Below are positions 57,925 to 64,000 of a DNA stretch of 64,000 nt, piece by piece. Origin of the DNA: Streptomyces olivaceoviridis. Lineage in GTDB: Bacteria > Actinomycetota > Actinomycetes > Streptomycetales > Streptomycetaceae. Position numbers and translations under genes: made by a program. Where the stretch lies: NCBI RefSeq assembly GCF_014650115.1, contig NZ_BMUI01000006.1, positions 248,001 to 312,000 of the forward strand. The letters run 5' to 3'. Each line of letters begins with the position of its first letter. The first letter of the stretch is position 1. The notes beneath the pieces are model-generated. The model did not search any database, was not told the origin of the DNA, and was given only the letters and a program-made list of their open reading frames with translations.

Positions 57925-58734
57925 TCAGCCGCGCCCGTGCCGCAGGGCCGGGTGTTCGCCCGCCGCCACCAGGTCGGCCACCGCGGCCTTGGGGTCGCGG
58001 CCGGTCACCAGGGACTCGCCGACCAGCACCGCGTCGGCGCCGGCGTTGGCGTACGCGATCAGGTCGTGCGGGCCGCGGACGCCGGACTCGGCGACCTTCA
58101 CGATGGTGTCCGGGATCTCCGGGGCGACCCGCTCGAACGTGCCGCGGTCCACCTCCAGCGTCTTCAGGTTGCGCGCGTTGACGCCGATGACCTTGGCGCC
58201 CGCGTCCACCGCCCGCTCGACCTCGTCCTCGTCGTGCACCTCGACCAGGGGGGTCAGGCCGATGGACACCGCCCGCTCGATCAGCGACTCCAGGGCCGGC
58301 TGGTCCAGGGCGGCCACGATCAGCAGCGCGAGGTCGGCGCCGTACGCCCGGGCCTCCCAGAGCTGGTACGACGTGACGATGAAGTCCTTGCGCAGGACGG
58401 GGATGTCGACCCGCGCGCGCACCGCCTCCAGGTCGGCGAGCGAACCGCCGAAACGGCGCTGTTCGGTGAGGACGGAGATGACGGCCGCGCCGCCCGCTTC
58501 GTAGTCCGCGGCGAGTCCGGCGGGGTCGGCGATGGCGGCCAGCGCGCCCTTGGAGGGGCTGGAGCGCTTCACCTCGCAGATCACCTTGACGCCGTCGCCC
58601 TTGAGCGCGGCCACCCCGTCCTTGGCGGCGTGGGCCTTGGCCGCGCGCTCCTTGAGCTCGTCGAGGGTGACGCGTGCCTGCCGCTCCGCGAGGTCGGCAC
58701 GGACTCCGTCGATGATCTCGTCGAGCACACTCAC
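57925..58734 (-). CDS. trpC: Indole-3-glycerol phosphate synthase
   Basis: A 269-residue TIM barrel. [16 protein letters not shown] carries the phosphate site and catalytic Lys, [27 protein letters not shown] the general acid Lys, and [13 protein letters not shown] the closing loop. GTG start at 58734. First gene of trpC-trpM-trpB-trpA. Confidence 0.96.
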   Translation of the reverse strand: MSVLDEIIDGVRADLAERQARVTLDELKERAAKAHAAKDGVAALKGDGVKVICEVKRSSPSKGALAAIADPAGLAADYEAGGAAVISVLTEQRRFGGSLADLEAVRARVDIPVLRKDFIVTSYQLWEARAYGADLALLIVAALDQPALESLIERAVSIGLTPLVEVHDEDEVERAVDAGAKVIGVNARNLKTLEVDRGTFERVAPEIPDTIVKVAESGVRGPHDLIAYANAGADAVLVGESLVTGRDPKAAVADLVAAGEHPALRHGRG

Positions 58735-58842
58735 GCGAGCGGCCCCCTTCCAGACGGTGGTTCCTTCAGGTTCTGAAAACCCGTGGTCAAACCGATGGTA
58801 TCCGCAGGAGCGCCGAGGCCTCGCATCCGGTGGCAGGCGGTC

Positions 58843-58871
58843 CCACTACCTGGACATTCGCTGTTGATCAA
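58843..58871 (-). promoter_or_regulatory. Possible trpC promoter
   Basis: Read leftwards, TTGATC (58871-58866) and TAGTGG (58848-58843) are 17 bp apart, about 110 bp before the trpC start. The -35 overlaps the stop codon of the upstream gene. No leader peptide with Trp codons is obvious. Confidence 0.35.
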
Positions 58872-59335
58872 GGGTGGAGCCAGCCACCGAACGGCAGGTT
58901 CCGGACGACGGTGAACACCAGCAGCAGGACGCCGGCCGCCCACAGCGGCGCCGGTCCGACGTCGATCCGCGGCGGCCTGCCGCGTGCCGCGCGGACCACC
59001 CACACGGACCACAGCACGGCGAAGCCCAGATAGGCGGCCACGGCCGGCGCGTTGTCGCGCAGGGCGGCGAGGAGGTCGCCGTGCACGAAGGCATGCGCAC
59101 TGCGCAGCCCGCCGCAGCCGGGGCAGTACAGACCGGTGAGCCGGTACAGGGGGCAGACGGGGTAGTGCCCGGGTTCACCCGGATCGACGACACCGACGTA
59201 GGCGAAGGCCCCGCCGACGGCCGCGAACAGCCCCGCGGGGACGGCGACCCGCCGCCAGAGGGGGGCGGGCCCCGGCACCGGGCGGCCGGAGGCATCCACA
59301 GGGGCGTTCACGGGGGCATCCGCGGGGGCGTTCAC
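58868..59335 (-). CDS. DUF2752 membrane protein
   Basis: A 155-residue protein with three hydrophobic segments. CPLYRLTGLYCPGCGGLRSAHAFVHGD is the DUF2752 hallmark, with a CPGCG metal-like motif. GTG 59335 follows GGGGAGAA. The first 20 residues are Pro/Ala/Asp repeats (VNAPADAPVNAPVDA) encoded by short DNA repeats. Function unknown; its position next to trpC is conserved in Streptomyces as far as I recall. Confidence 0.85.
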   Translation of the reverse strand: MNAPADAPVNAPVDASGRPVPGPAPLWRRVAVPAGLFAAVGGAFAYVGVVDPGEPGHYPVCPLYRLTGLYCPGCGGLRSAHAFVHGDLLAALRDNAPAVAAYLGFAVLWSVWVVRAARGRPPRIDVGPAPLWAAGVLLLVFTVVRNLPFGGWLHP

Positions 59336-59407
59336 GCGGGCATTCTCCCCCGCCGCCCGTCGGCGTGCCCGCTCGCGGCCCCGGTCGGCGGCATCGCCGG
59401 CTCCCAC

Positions 59408-59446
59408 GCGAAGGGCGGCCGGCACCGGGTGCCGGCCGCCCTTCGC
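59408..59446 (-). terminator. Terminator of the HGxxPAAW gene
   Basis: A perfect inverted repeat with 16-19 bp stem (GCGAAGGGCGGCCGGC...), 14 bp after the stop at 59460. Confidence 0.85.
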
Positions 59447-59459
59447 GGAAACCCTGGGC

Positions 59460-59717
59460 TCAGCTCTCGGCCGCGGCCGGCTCCCGCGTGGCCGCGGGCG
59501 CGGTGTGCGGCAGCGTACGGGACTCCTTCGGCTGCCCCAGACCCATGGCGCGCATGATGGCGCCGACCACACCGCCGAGGAGCGTGAGGGCCATGCCGGC
59601 CCAGAAGCCGACGGGCTGGGCCATCACCATGAAGGCGCCCGCGACGCAGAAACCGATGAAGGCGATGATGACACCGGTCCAGGCGGCCGGGGTGTGACCG
59701 TGGCTGCTGCCCGCCAT
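59460..59717 (-). CDS. Small HGxxPAAW membrane protein
   Basis: An 85-residue protein with HGHTPAAWTGVIIAFIGF near the N-terminus, the motif that names the family, and two transmembrane helices, followed by a hydrophilic tail. ATG 59717 follows GAGGAG. It is regularly found in the trp neighbourhood of actinobacteria; its role is unknown. It lies 159 bp after the trp-associated membrane protein gene on the same strand. Confidence 0.88.
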   Translation of the reverse strand: MAGSSHGHTPAAWTGVIIAFIGFCVAGAFMVMAQPVGFWAGMALTLLGGVVGAIMRAMGLGQPKESRTLPHTAPAATREPAAAES

Positions 59718-59876
59718 GACTTGCTCCTCGTTGCTGTGTACGTGTCGTACTGTCCGAGCCGGACGCTCGCCCTCCATTGTCCCGTACGCGCACGCGTGCC
59801 CGACGCGGGGGTGGCGTCTGTTTCACCACACCTGGGTCCCCGCTCCGGATGCGGGCTCCGGGCGCGCCCCGCGGAT

Positions 59877-60515
59877 TCAGGCGCCCGTCGGGTCCTCGCC
59901 CCGGTCCAGCGCCTTCCAGATCTCCTCGGGCCGCTCCGGATCGACCGGCCGGGCCGTGCGCCGCGGGCGGGCGGTGCCGCGCTCGTAGCGGCCGGACATG
60001 GCGGGCCACAGACGGCCGTAGCGCAGGGCGAGCAGTCCGGCGAGCAGGAGCAGCACGCCGCCGGCGGCGGCGACATACGGCCAGCCGGTGTGGGTGAGCG
60101 CGTCGACCGTGGCGGAGGTGTCGCCGCTCGCCTTGGCGGCCTGCTCGTCCAGCGCGGAGCTGTCGGAGGCGGACACGAGGGCCGCGGCGGCGATCCCGGC
60201 GCCGGACAGCGCGAGCAGCCCGGAGACGAGGAACCGGCCGGCCCTGCGGACGGCGAAGACGGCGACGAGCGCGGCGAGGCCCACTATGGCGAGGGCCGCG
60301 GGGACGCCCGTGACGTCGCTGCCCTTGGCGGTCAGCGGGAACGCGCCGCCGGCCACCGTCGCGGTGCCCTCCGCCCAGCGCTGCCGGGTCGCGAGCAGCG
60401 CCACGGCCGCGCCGAGCGCACCGCACAGGAGGGCCACGGCGAGGCTCCGCCGGCCGGACCGGGCGGACGCGGCGGCTTGGGAACGGGGGTCAGGTACGGC
60501 AGTCACGTACTCCAC
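59877..60515 (-). CDS. Trp biosynthesis-associated membrane protein (TIGR02234-like)
   Basis: A 212-residue protein with four hydrophobic segments. SLAVALLCGALGAAVALLATRQRWAEG, the middle GVPAALAIVGLAALVAVFAVRR and THTGWPYVAAAGGVLLLLAGLLALRYG fit the Trp_oprn_chp family. A cytoplasmic tail ends RPEEIWKALDRGEDPT. Function unknown; the name reflects its usual position downstream of trpE. GTG 60515 is used; GTG 60506 is an alternative. Confidence 0.85.
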   Translation of the reverse strand: MEYVTAVPDPRSQAAASARSGRRSLAVALLCGALGAAVALLATRQRWAEGTATVAGGAFPLTAKGSDVTGVPAALAIVGLAALVAVFAVRRAGRFLVSGLLALSGAGIAAAALVSASDSSALDEQAAKASGDTSATVDALTHTGWPYVAAAGGVLLLLAGLLALRYGRLWPAMSGRYERGTARPRRTARPVDPERPEEIWKALDRGEDPTGA

Positions 60516-60523
60516 TATCGCCT

Positions 60524-60553
60524 GAACCCCGGGTGAGCCGTCACCCGGGGTTC
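60524..60553 (-). terminator. Terminator downstream of trpE
   Basis: A 13-bp perfect inverted repeat GAACCCCGGGTGA / TCACCCGGGGTTC with a 4-nt loop, 34 bp after the trpE stop and just upstream of the next gene. Confidence 0.8.
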
Positions 60554-60587
60554 GTATGAGAAGCGCCCTATGCGCGAGCGGAATGCC

Positions 60588-62066
60588 CTACGCGCCCAAC
60601 CGGTTGGCGGTGTGCACGGCCCGCAGCACCGCCGCCGCCTTGTTGCGGCACTCCTGGTCCTCCGCGACCGGGTCGGAGTCGGCGACGATGCCGGCGCCGG
60701 CCTGGACGTAGGCCGTGCCGTCGCGGAGCAGGGCCGTACGGATGGCGATCGCGGTGTCGGAGTCGCCGGCGAAGTCCAGGTAGCCGACGCAGCCGCCGTA
60801 CAGGCCGCGCCGGGACGGCTCCAGTTCGTCGATGATCTGCATCGCGCGGGGCTTGGGGGCGCCGGAGAGGGTGCCGGCCGGGAAGCAGGCGGTGAGCACG
60901 TCGAAGGCCGTGCGGCCGGGGGCGACGGTGCCGGTGACGGTCGAGACGATGTGCATCACGTGCGAGTAGCGCTCGACGGACATGAAGTCGACCACCTCGA
61001 CCGAGCCGGGCTCGCAGACCCGGCCGAGGTCGTTGCGGCCGAGGTCGACCAGCATCAGGTGCTCGGCGCGTTCCTTGGGGTCGGCGAGGAGTTCCTCGGC
61101 GAGGGCCTGGTCCTCCTGCGGGGTGGCCCCGCGGTGCCGGGTGCCGGCGATGGGGTGGACCATCGCGCGTCCGTCCTCGACCTTCACCAGCGCTTCCGGG
61201 GAGGAGCCGACGACGTCGAACCCGTCGAAGCGGAAGAGGTACATGTACGGCGAGGGGTTGGTGGCCCGCAGGACCCGGTAGACGTCCAGGGCGCCGGCCG
61301 TGCACGGGGTCTCGAAGCGCTGGGAGGGCACGACCTGGAAGGCCTCGCCCGCGCGGATGCGCTCCTTGACGTCCTCGACGGCCCGCTGGAAGTCGGGGCC
61401 GCCCCAGCGGGCGGTGTACTCGGGGAGCTCGGAGGGCGGCAGGTGGGCCGGGGGCTGGGCGACCGGGCGGGTGAGGTCGGCCTCCATGGCGTCGAGGCGG
61501 GCGACGGCGTCCGCGTACGCCTCGTCGACGCCGGTGTCGAGGTCGTTGTGGTTGATCGCGTTGGCGATCAGCAGGACCGAGCCCTCCCAGTGGTCCATCA
61601 CCGCGAGGTCGCTGGTCAGCAGCATGGTCAGTTCGGGCAGCCTCAGGTCGTCGCGCTCGCCGGGGCCGATCTTCTCCAGGCGGCGGACGATGTCGTAGCC
61701 CAGGTAGCCGACCATGCCGCCGGTGAAGGGCGGCAGGCCCTCCTGGTGCGGGGTGTGCAGGGCCTGGAGGGTGGCGCGCAGGGCCGCGAGGGGGTCGCCG
61801 TCGGTGGGGACGCCGACGGGCGGGGTGCCGAGCCAGTGGGCCTGTCCGTCCCGCGCGGTGAGCGTGGCGGCGCTGCGGACGCCGACGAAGGAGTAACGGG
61901 ACCAGGAACGGCCGTTCTCCGCGGACTCCAGCAGGAAGGTGCCGGGGCGCTCGGCGGCGAGCTTGCGGTACAGCGCGACCGGGGTGTCGCCGTCGGCGAG
62001 CAGCTTGCGCGTGACCGGGATGACGCGCCGGTCGGTGGCCAGCTTGCGGAAGGTCTCCAGTTCCAT
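60588..62066 (-). CDS. trpE: Anthranilate synthase component I
   Basis: A 492-residue chorismate-utilising enzyme. The N-terminal part has [18 protein letters not shown], the tryptophan-feedback region. The catalytic half has [81 protein letters not shown] and [17 protein letters not shown]. It needs a glutaminase (TrpG), which is not in this window. It starts 11 bp after hisI, so the two are probably one transcript. Confidence 0.96.
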   Translation of the reverse strand: MELETFRKLATDRRVIPVTRKLLADGDTPVALYRKLAAERPGTFLLESAENGRSWSRYSFVGVRSAATLTARDGQAHWLGTPPVGVPTDGDPLAALRATLQALHTPHQEGLPPFTGGMVGYLGYDIVRRLEKIGPGERDDLRLPELTMLLTSDLAVMDHWEGSVLLIANAINHNDLDTGVDEAYADAVARLDAMEADLTRPVAQPPAHLPPSELPEYTARWGGPDFQRAVEDVKERIRAGEAFQVVPSQRFETPCTAGALDVYRVLRATNPSPYMYLFRFDGFDVVGSSPEALVKVEDGRAMVHPIAGTRHRGATPQEDQALAEELLADPKERAEHLMLVDLGRNDLGRVCEPGSVEVVDFMSVERYSHVMHIVSTVTGTVAPGRTAFDVLTACFPAGTLSGAPKPRAMQIIDELEPSRRGLYGGCVGYLDFAGDSDTAIAIRTALLRDGTAYVQAGAGIVADSDPVAEDQECRNKAAAVLRAVHTANRLGA

Positions 62067-62077
62067 GGCCGCTGACC

Positions 62078-62479
62078 TTACTGACCGGATCCGGGTACGC
62101 CGGAACCGGCGTCCTTGAGGAGCACGTCCGCGTCGAAGCAGGTGCGGGCCCCGGTGTGGCAGGCGGCGCCGACCTGGTCGACCTTGACCAGCAGGGTGTC
62201 GGCGTCGCAGTCCAGCGCGACCGACTTCACCCACTGGACGTGGCCGGAGGTGTCGCCCTTGACCCAGTACTCCTGGCGGCTGCGCGACCAGTAGGTGCAG
62301 CGGCCGGTGGTCAGCGTCCGGTGCAGCGCCTCGTCGTCCATCCAGCCGAGCATGAGCACCTCGCCGGTGTCGTACTGCTGGGCGATGGCGGGGACGAGCC
62401 CGTCGGCGCTGCGCTTGAGCCGCGCGACGATCTCCGGGTCGAGGCTGCTGGGCCGGGGGGCACCGGTCGTACTGGTCAT
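62078..62479 (-). CDS. hisI: Phosphoribosyl-AMP cyclohydrolase
   Basis: A 133-residue enzyme of histidine synthesis. [40 protein letters not shown] is the family core; [26 protein letters not shown] supplies Asp and Cys ligands for Mg and Zn. Monofunctional, as usual in actinobacteria. It heads the hisI-trpE pair. Confidence 0.96.
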   Translation of the reverse strand: MTSTTGAPRPSSLDPEIVARLKRSADGLVPAIAQQYDTGEVLMLGWMDDEALHRTLTTGRCTYWSRSRQEYWVKGDTSGHVQWVKSVALDCDADTLLVKVDQVGAACHTGARTCFDADVLLKDAGSGVPGSGQ

Positions 62480-62597
62480 GGGTCACATTGTGCCGCGCGG
62501 GACCGACAGCGGGACGCGGCCGTCCACGAAATGGTCACGGCGGCGCGGAGCGACTCCACGGGTGGGCGGACCTGTTACGTGGTCGTAGGCTGACACC

Positions 62598-63233
62598 ATG
62601 TCGACCTTCGCCAAGCGTGAACGGCTCCTCCTCGCCGACCTCTTGGAAACCGTCGGGCCGGACGCCGAGACCCTCTGCGAGGGCTGGCGGACCCGGGACC
62701 TGGCCGCGCACGTGGTCGTGCGCGAGCGCCGCCCGGACGCGGCGGGGGGCGCGCTGATCAAGCAGCTCGCGCCGCGTCTGGAGAAGGTGACGGCCGAGTA
62801 CACGGCGAAGCCGTACGAGGAGCTGATCCAGCTGATCCGTACCGGCCCGCCGCGCTTCTCGCCCTTCCAGCTCAAGCAGGTCGACGAGGCGGCCAACATC
62901 GTGGAGTTCTACGTCCACACGGAGGACGTCCGCCGCGCCCAGCCGGACTGGAGCCCGCGCGAGCTGGACCCGGTCTTCCAGGACGCGCTGTGGTCCCGCC
63001 TCGAACGCGCCGCGCGGCTGATGGGCCGGGGCGCGCCGACGGGTCTGGTGCTGCGCCGCCCGAACGGCCAGACGGCGGTGGCGCACCGGGGCACCCCGGT
63101 GGTCACGGCGACCGGTGAGCCGTCGGAGCTGCTGATGTTCGCGTTCGGCCGGCAGCGCGCGGCCAAGGTGGAGCTGGACGGCGACACGGAGGCGATCGCC
63201 AGGCTGCACGAGACCGGGCAGCTGGGCATCTGA
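62598..63233 (+). CDS. TIGR03085-like metal-binding protein (DinB/maleylpyruvate isomerase fold)
   Basis: A 211-residue protein. ERLLLADLLETVGPDAETLCEGWRTRDLAAHVVVRERRPD resembles the N-terminus of mycothiol-dependent DinB-like enzymes with the first His ligand; NIVEFYVHTEDVRRAQPDW supplies the second His set. The C-terminal region ends in an SCP2-like strand set. It may use mycothiol, but the substrate is unknown. Divergent from hisI; the VOC gene follows 12 bp downstream. Confidence 0.85.
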   Translation: MSTFAKRERLLLADLLETVGPDAETLCEGWRTRDLAAHVVVRERRPDAAGGALIKQLAPRLEKVTAEYTAKPYEELIQLIRTGPPRFSPFQLKQVDEAANIVEFYVHTEDVRRAQPDWSPRELDPVFQDALWSRLERAARLMGRGAPTGLVLRRPNGQTAVAHRGTPVVTATGEPSELLMFAFGRQRAAKVELDGDTEAIARLHETGQLGI

Positions 63234-63245
63234 GAGGGCCGGGCC

Positions 63246-63644
63246 GTGATCAAGGTGGCGATGACCGGCGTCTACGTCGACGACGTGGCGACGGCGCACG
63301 CCTTCTACACCGACGTCCTCGGCTTCGAGACCCGTGCGCACATGGACCTCGGCGACGGCACGCTCTTCGTGACGGTCGGGGCGCGGGAGGGCGCCCAGCC
63401 GGATCTCCAGCTGCTGCTGGAGCCCGGCCAGGGACCGATCGCGGAGCCGTACCGCAGGGCGCTGTACGAGGCGGGGCTGCCGTGCATCGTCTTCTCCGTG
63501 GACGACCTGGGAGCGGAGTACGACCGGCTGCGCGGCCTCGGTGTCCGGTTCACGCATCCCCCGCGGGAGCAGGGGCCGGTCATCGCGGCGGTGTTCGACG
63601 ACACGGTGGGCAATCTGGTGCAGCTGGTTCAGCCCAAGGAGTGA
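63246..63644 (+). CDS. VOC-family (glyoxalase/dioxygenase-like) protein
   Basis: A 132-residue protein from GTG 63246. MTGVYVDDVATAHAFYTDVLGFETRAHMDLGDGTLFVTVG and, in the second half, CIVFSVDDLGAEYDRLRGLGVRFTHPP form the paired beta-alpha-beta-beta-beta modules of the vicinal oxygen chelate fold. The final VFDDTVGNLVQLVQP carries the usual terminal ligand region. Substrate unknown. Confidence 0.88.
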   Translation: MIKVAMTGVYVDDVATAHAFYTDVLGFETRAHMDLGDGTLFVTVGAREGAQPDLQLLLEPGQGPIAEPYRRALYEAGLPCIVFSVDDLGAEYDRLRGLGVRFTHPPREQGPVIAAVFDDTVGNLVQLVQPKE

Positions 63645-63651
63645 ACGGCGG

Positions 63652-64000
63652 TCAGCCCGGGAGTTCGGCGCGGCGCAGGGCCGGTACGGCGAGGGCGACG
63701 ACCCCGCCGAGCCCGCAGACGACCGCGCTGGCCACGAACACCGGGCCGAGACCCCAGGCCCCGATCGCGGCGGCGGCGAACGGCATGCTCAGCGGGGTGA
63801 GGCCCAGGCTGACCAGGCCGGAGACGGAGGTGACCCGGCCGAGGTAGGCGGGGTCGGAGTGGGTCTGGAGCAGGGCGCCGCACATCGCGCCGCTGAGCCC
63901 GGTGAGCAGACCGACCAGCACGGCCGTGGCGACGGCTGTGACGAGGCCCGGCACATAGGCGAGGGCGCCGATGGCCACGCAGCCCGCGATGATGGCGGCC
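63652..64000 (-). CDS. MFS transporter, C-terminal fragment (cut by window edge)
   Basis: About 116 C-terminal residues of a major facilitator. Hydrophobic helices (VTAVATAVLVGLLTGLSGAMCGALLQ; FVASAVVCGLGGVVALAVPALRR) flank HSDPAYLGRVTSVSGLVSLGLTPLS, the cytoplasmic-loop motif common in DHA-type efflux proteins. The gene starts outside the window to the right. It converges on the VOC gene. Confidence 0.8.
   Translation of the reverse strand, partial: AAIIAGCVAIGALAYVPGLVTAVATAVLVGLLTGLSGAMCGALLQTHSDPAYLGRVTSVSGLVSLGLTPLSMPFAAAAIGAWGLGPVFVASAVVCGLGGVVALAVPALRRAELPG

Overview
This is a high-GC actinobacterial chromosome segment, almost certainly Streptomyces. The evidence is strong third-position G+C bias, frequent GTG starts, ATGA-coupled genes, and a gene order (polA, formate-dehydrogenase-like oxidoreductase, liv operon, PdtaR-type regulator, pyruvate kinase, gltBD, lgt, split trp genes, hisI) that I recall from the core of Streptomyces chromosomes. 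Both ends cut a gene: the 5' part of polA on the left and the 3' part of an MFS transporter on the right.

Layout. 0-4.5 kb: polA start, a molybdopterin oxidoreductase, a hotdog thioesterase and two poorly characterised envelope genes. 4.8-10.6 kb: a five-gene branched-chain amino acid ABC importer (livKHMGF), ended by a strong hairpin facing a convergent ANTAR response regulator. 11.4-12.2 kb: a tRNA with anticodon CAA and a class I fold, followed by a decayed HTH/LAGLIDADG-like gene. 12.2-19.2 kb: pyruvate kinase, an exported 5'-nucleotidase, and a coupled PLP decarboxylase plus N-hydroxylase pair resembling the first two steps of hydroxamate siderophore synthesis. 19.2-26.2 kb: aminopeptidase N, chorismate mutase, AraC regulator, GH35 beta-galactosidase and an unfamiliar HExxH protein.

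26.4-36.8 kb is the most striking accessory block. Two SDRs, EchA20, IpdA, IpdB, IpdC, FadA6, KstR2, IpdF, FadE30 and a second FadE match, gene by gene, the KstR2 regulon of mycobacteria, which degrades the last two steroid rings (HIP pathway). Two near-identical 20-bp operators lie at the two divergent promoters. The two SDRs are fused in frame by codon-phased repeats, and the N-terminus of the first encodes a 15-bp-phased array of consensus DnaA boxes (TTGTCCACA).

36.8-44.3 kb: a VWA protein and the gltB-gltD glutamate synthase operon. 44.3-53.5 kb: a VIT/CCC1-like membrane protein divergent from a seven-gene coupled operon of four ADP-ribosylglycohydrolase paralogues, a ribokinase-family kinase, a CaiB-type CoA-transferase and a CitE-type lyase. 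53.5-62.5 kb: lgt, a DsbA-like thioredoxin, trpC-trpM-trpB-trpA, small trp-linked membrane proteins, and hisI-trpE. 62.6-64 kb: a DinB-like metal-binding protein, a VOC protein and the truncated MFS gene.

Most of the window is ordinary Streptomyces core metabolism. The parts worth attention are the steroid-ring cluster with its operators, the DnaA-box array, the class I CAA tRNA with its neighbouring pseudogene, the four-fold ADP-ribosylglycohydrolase operon and the orphan decarboxylase/N-hydroxylase pair. All family assignments come from reading motifs and recalling homologues; no search was run.
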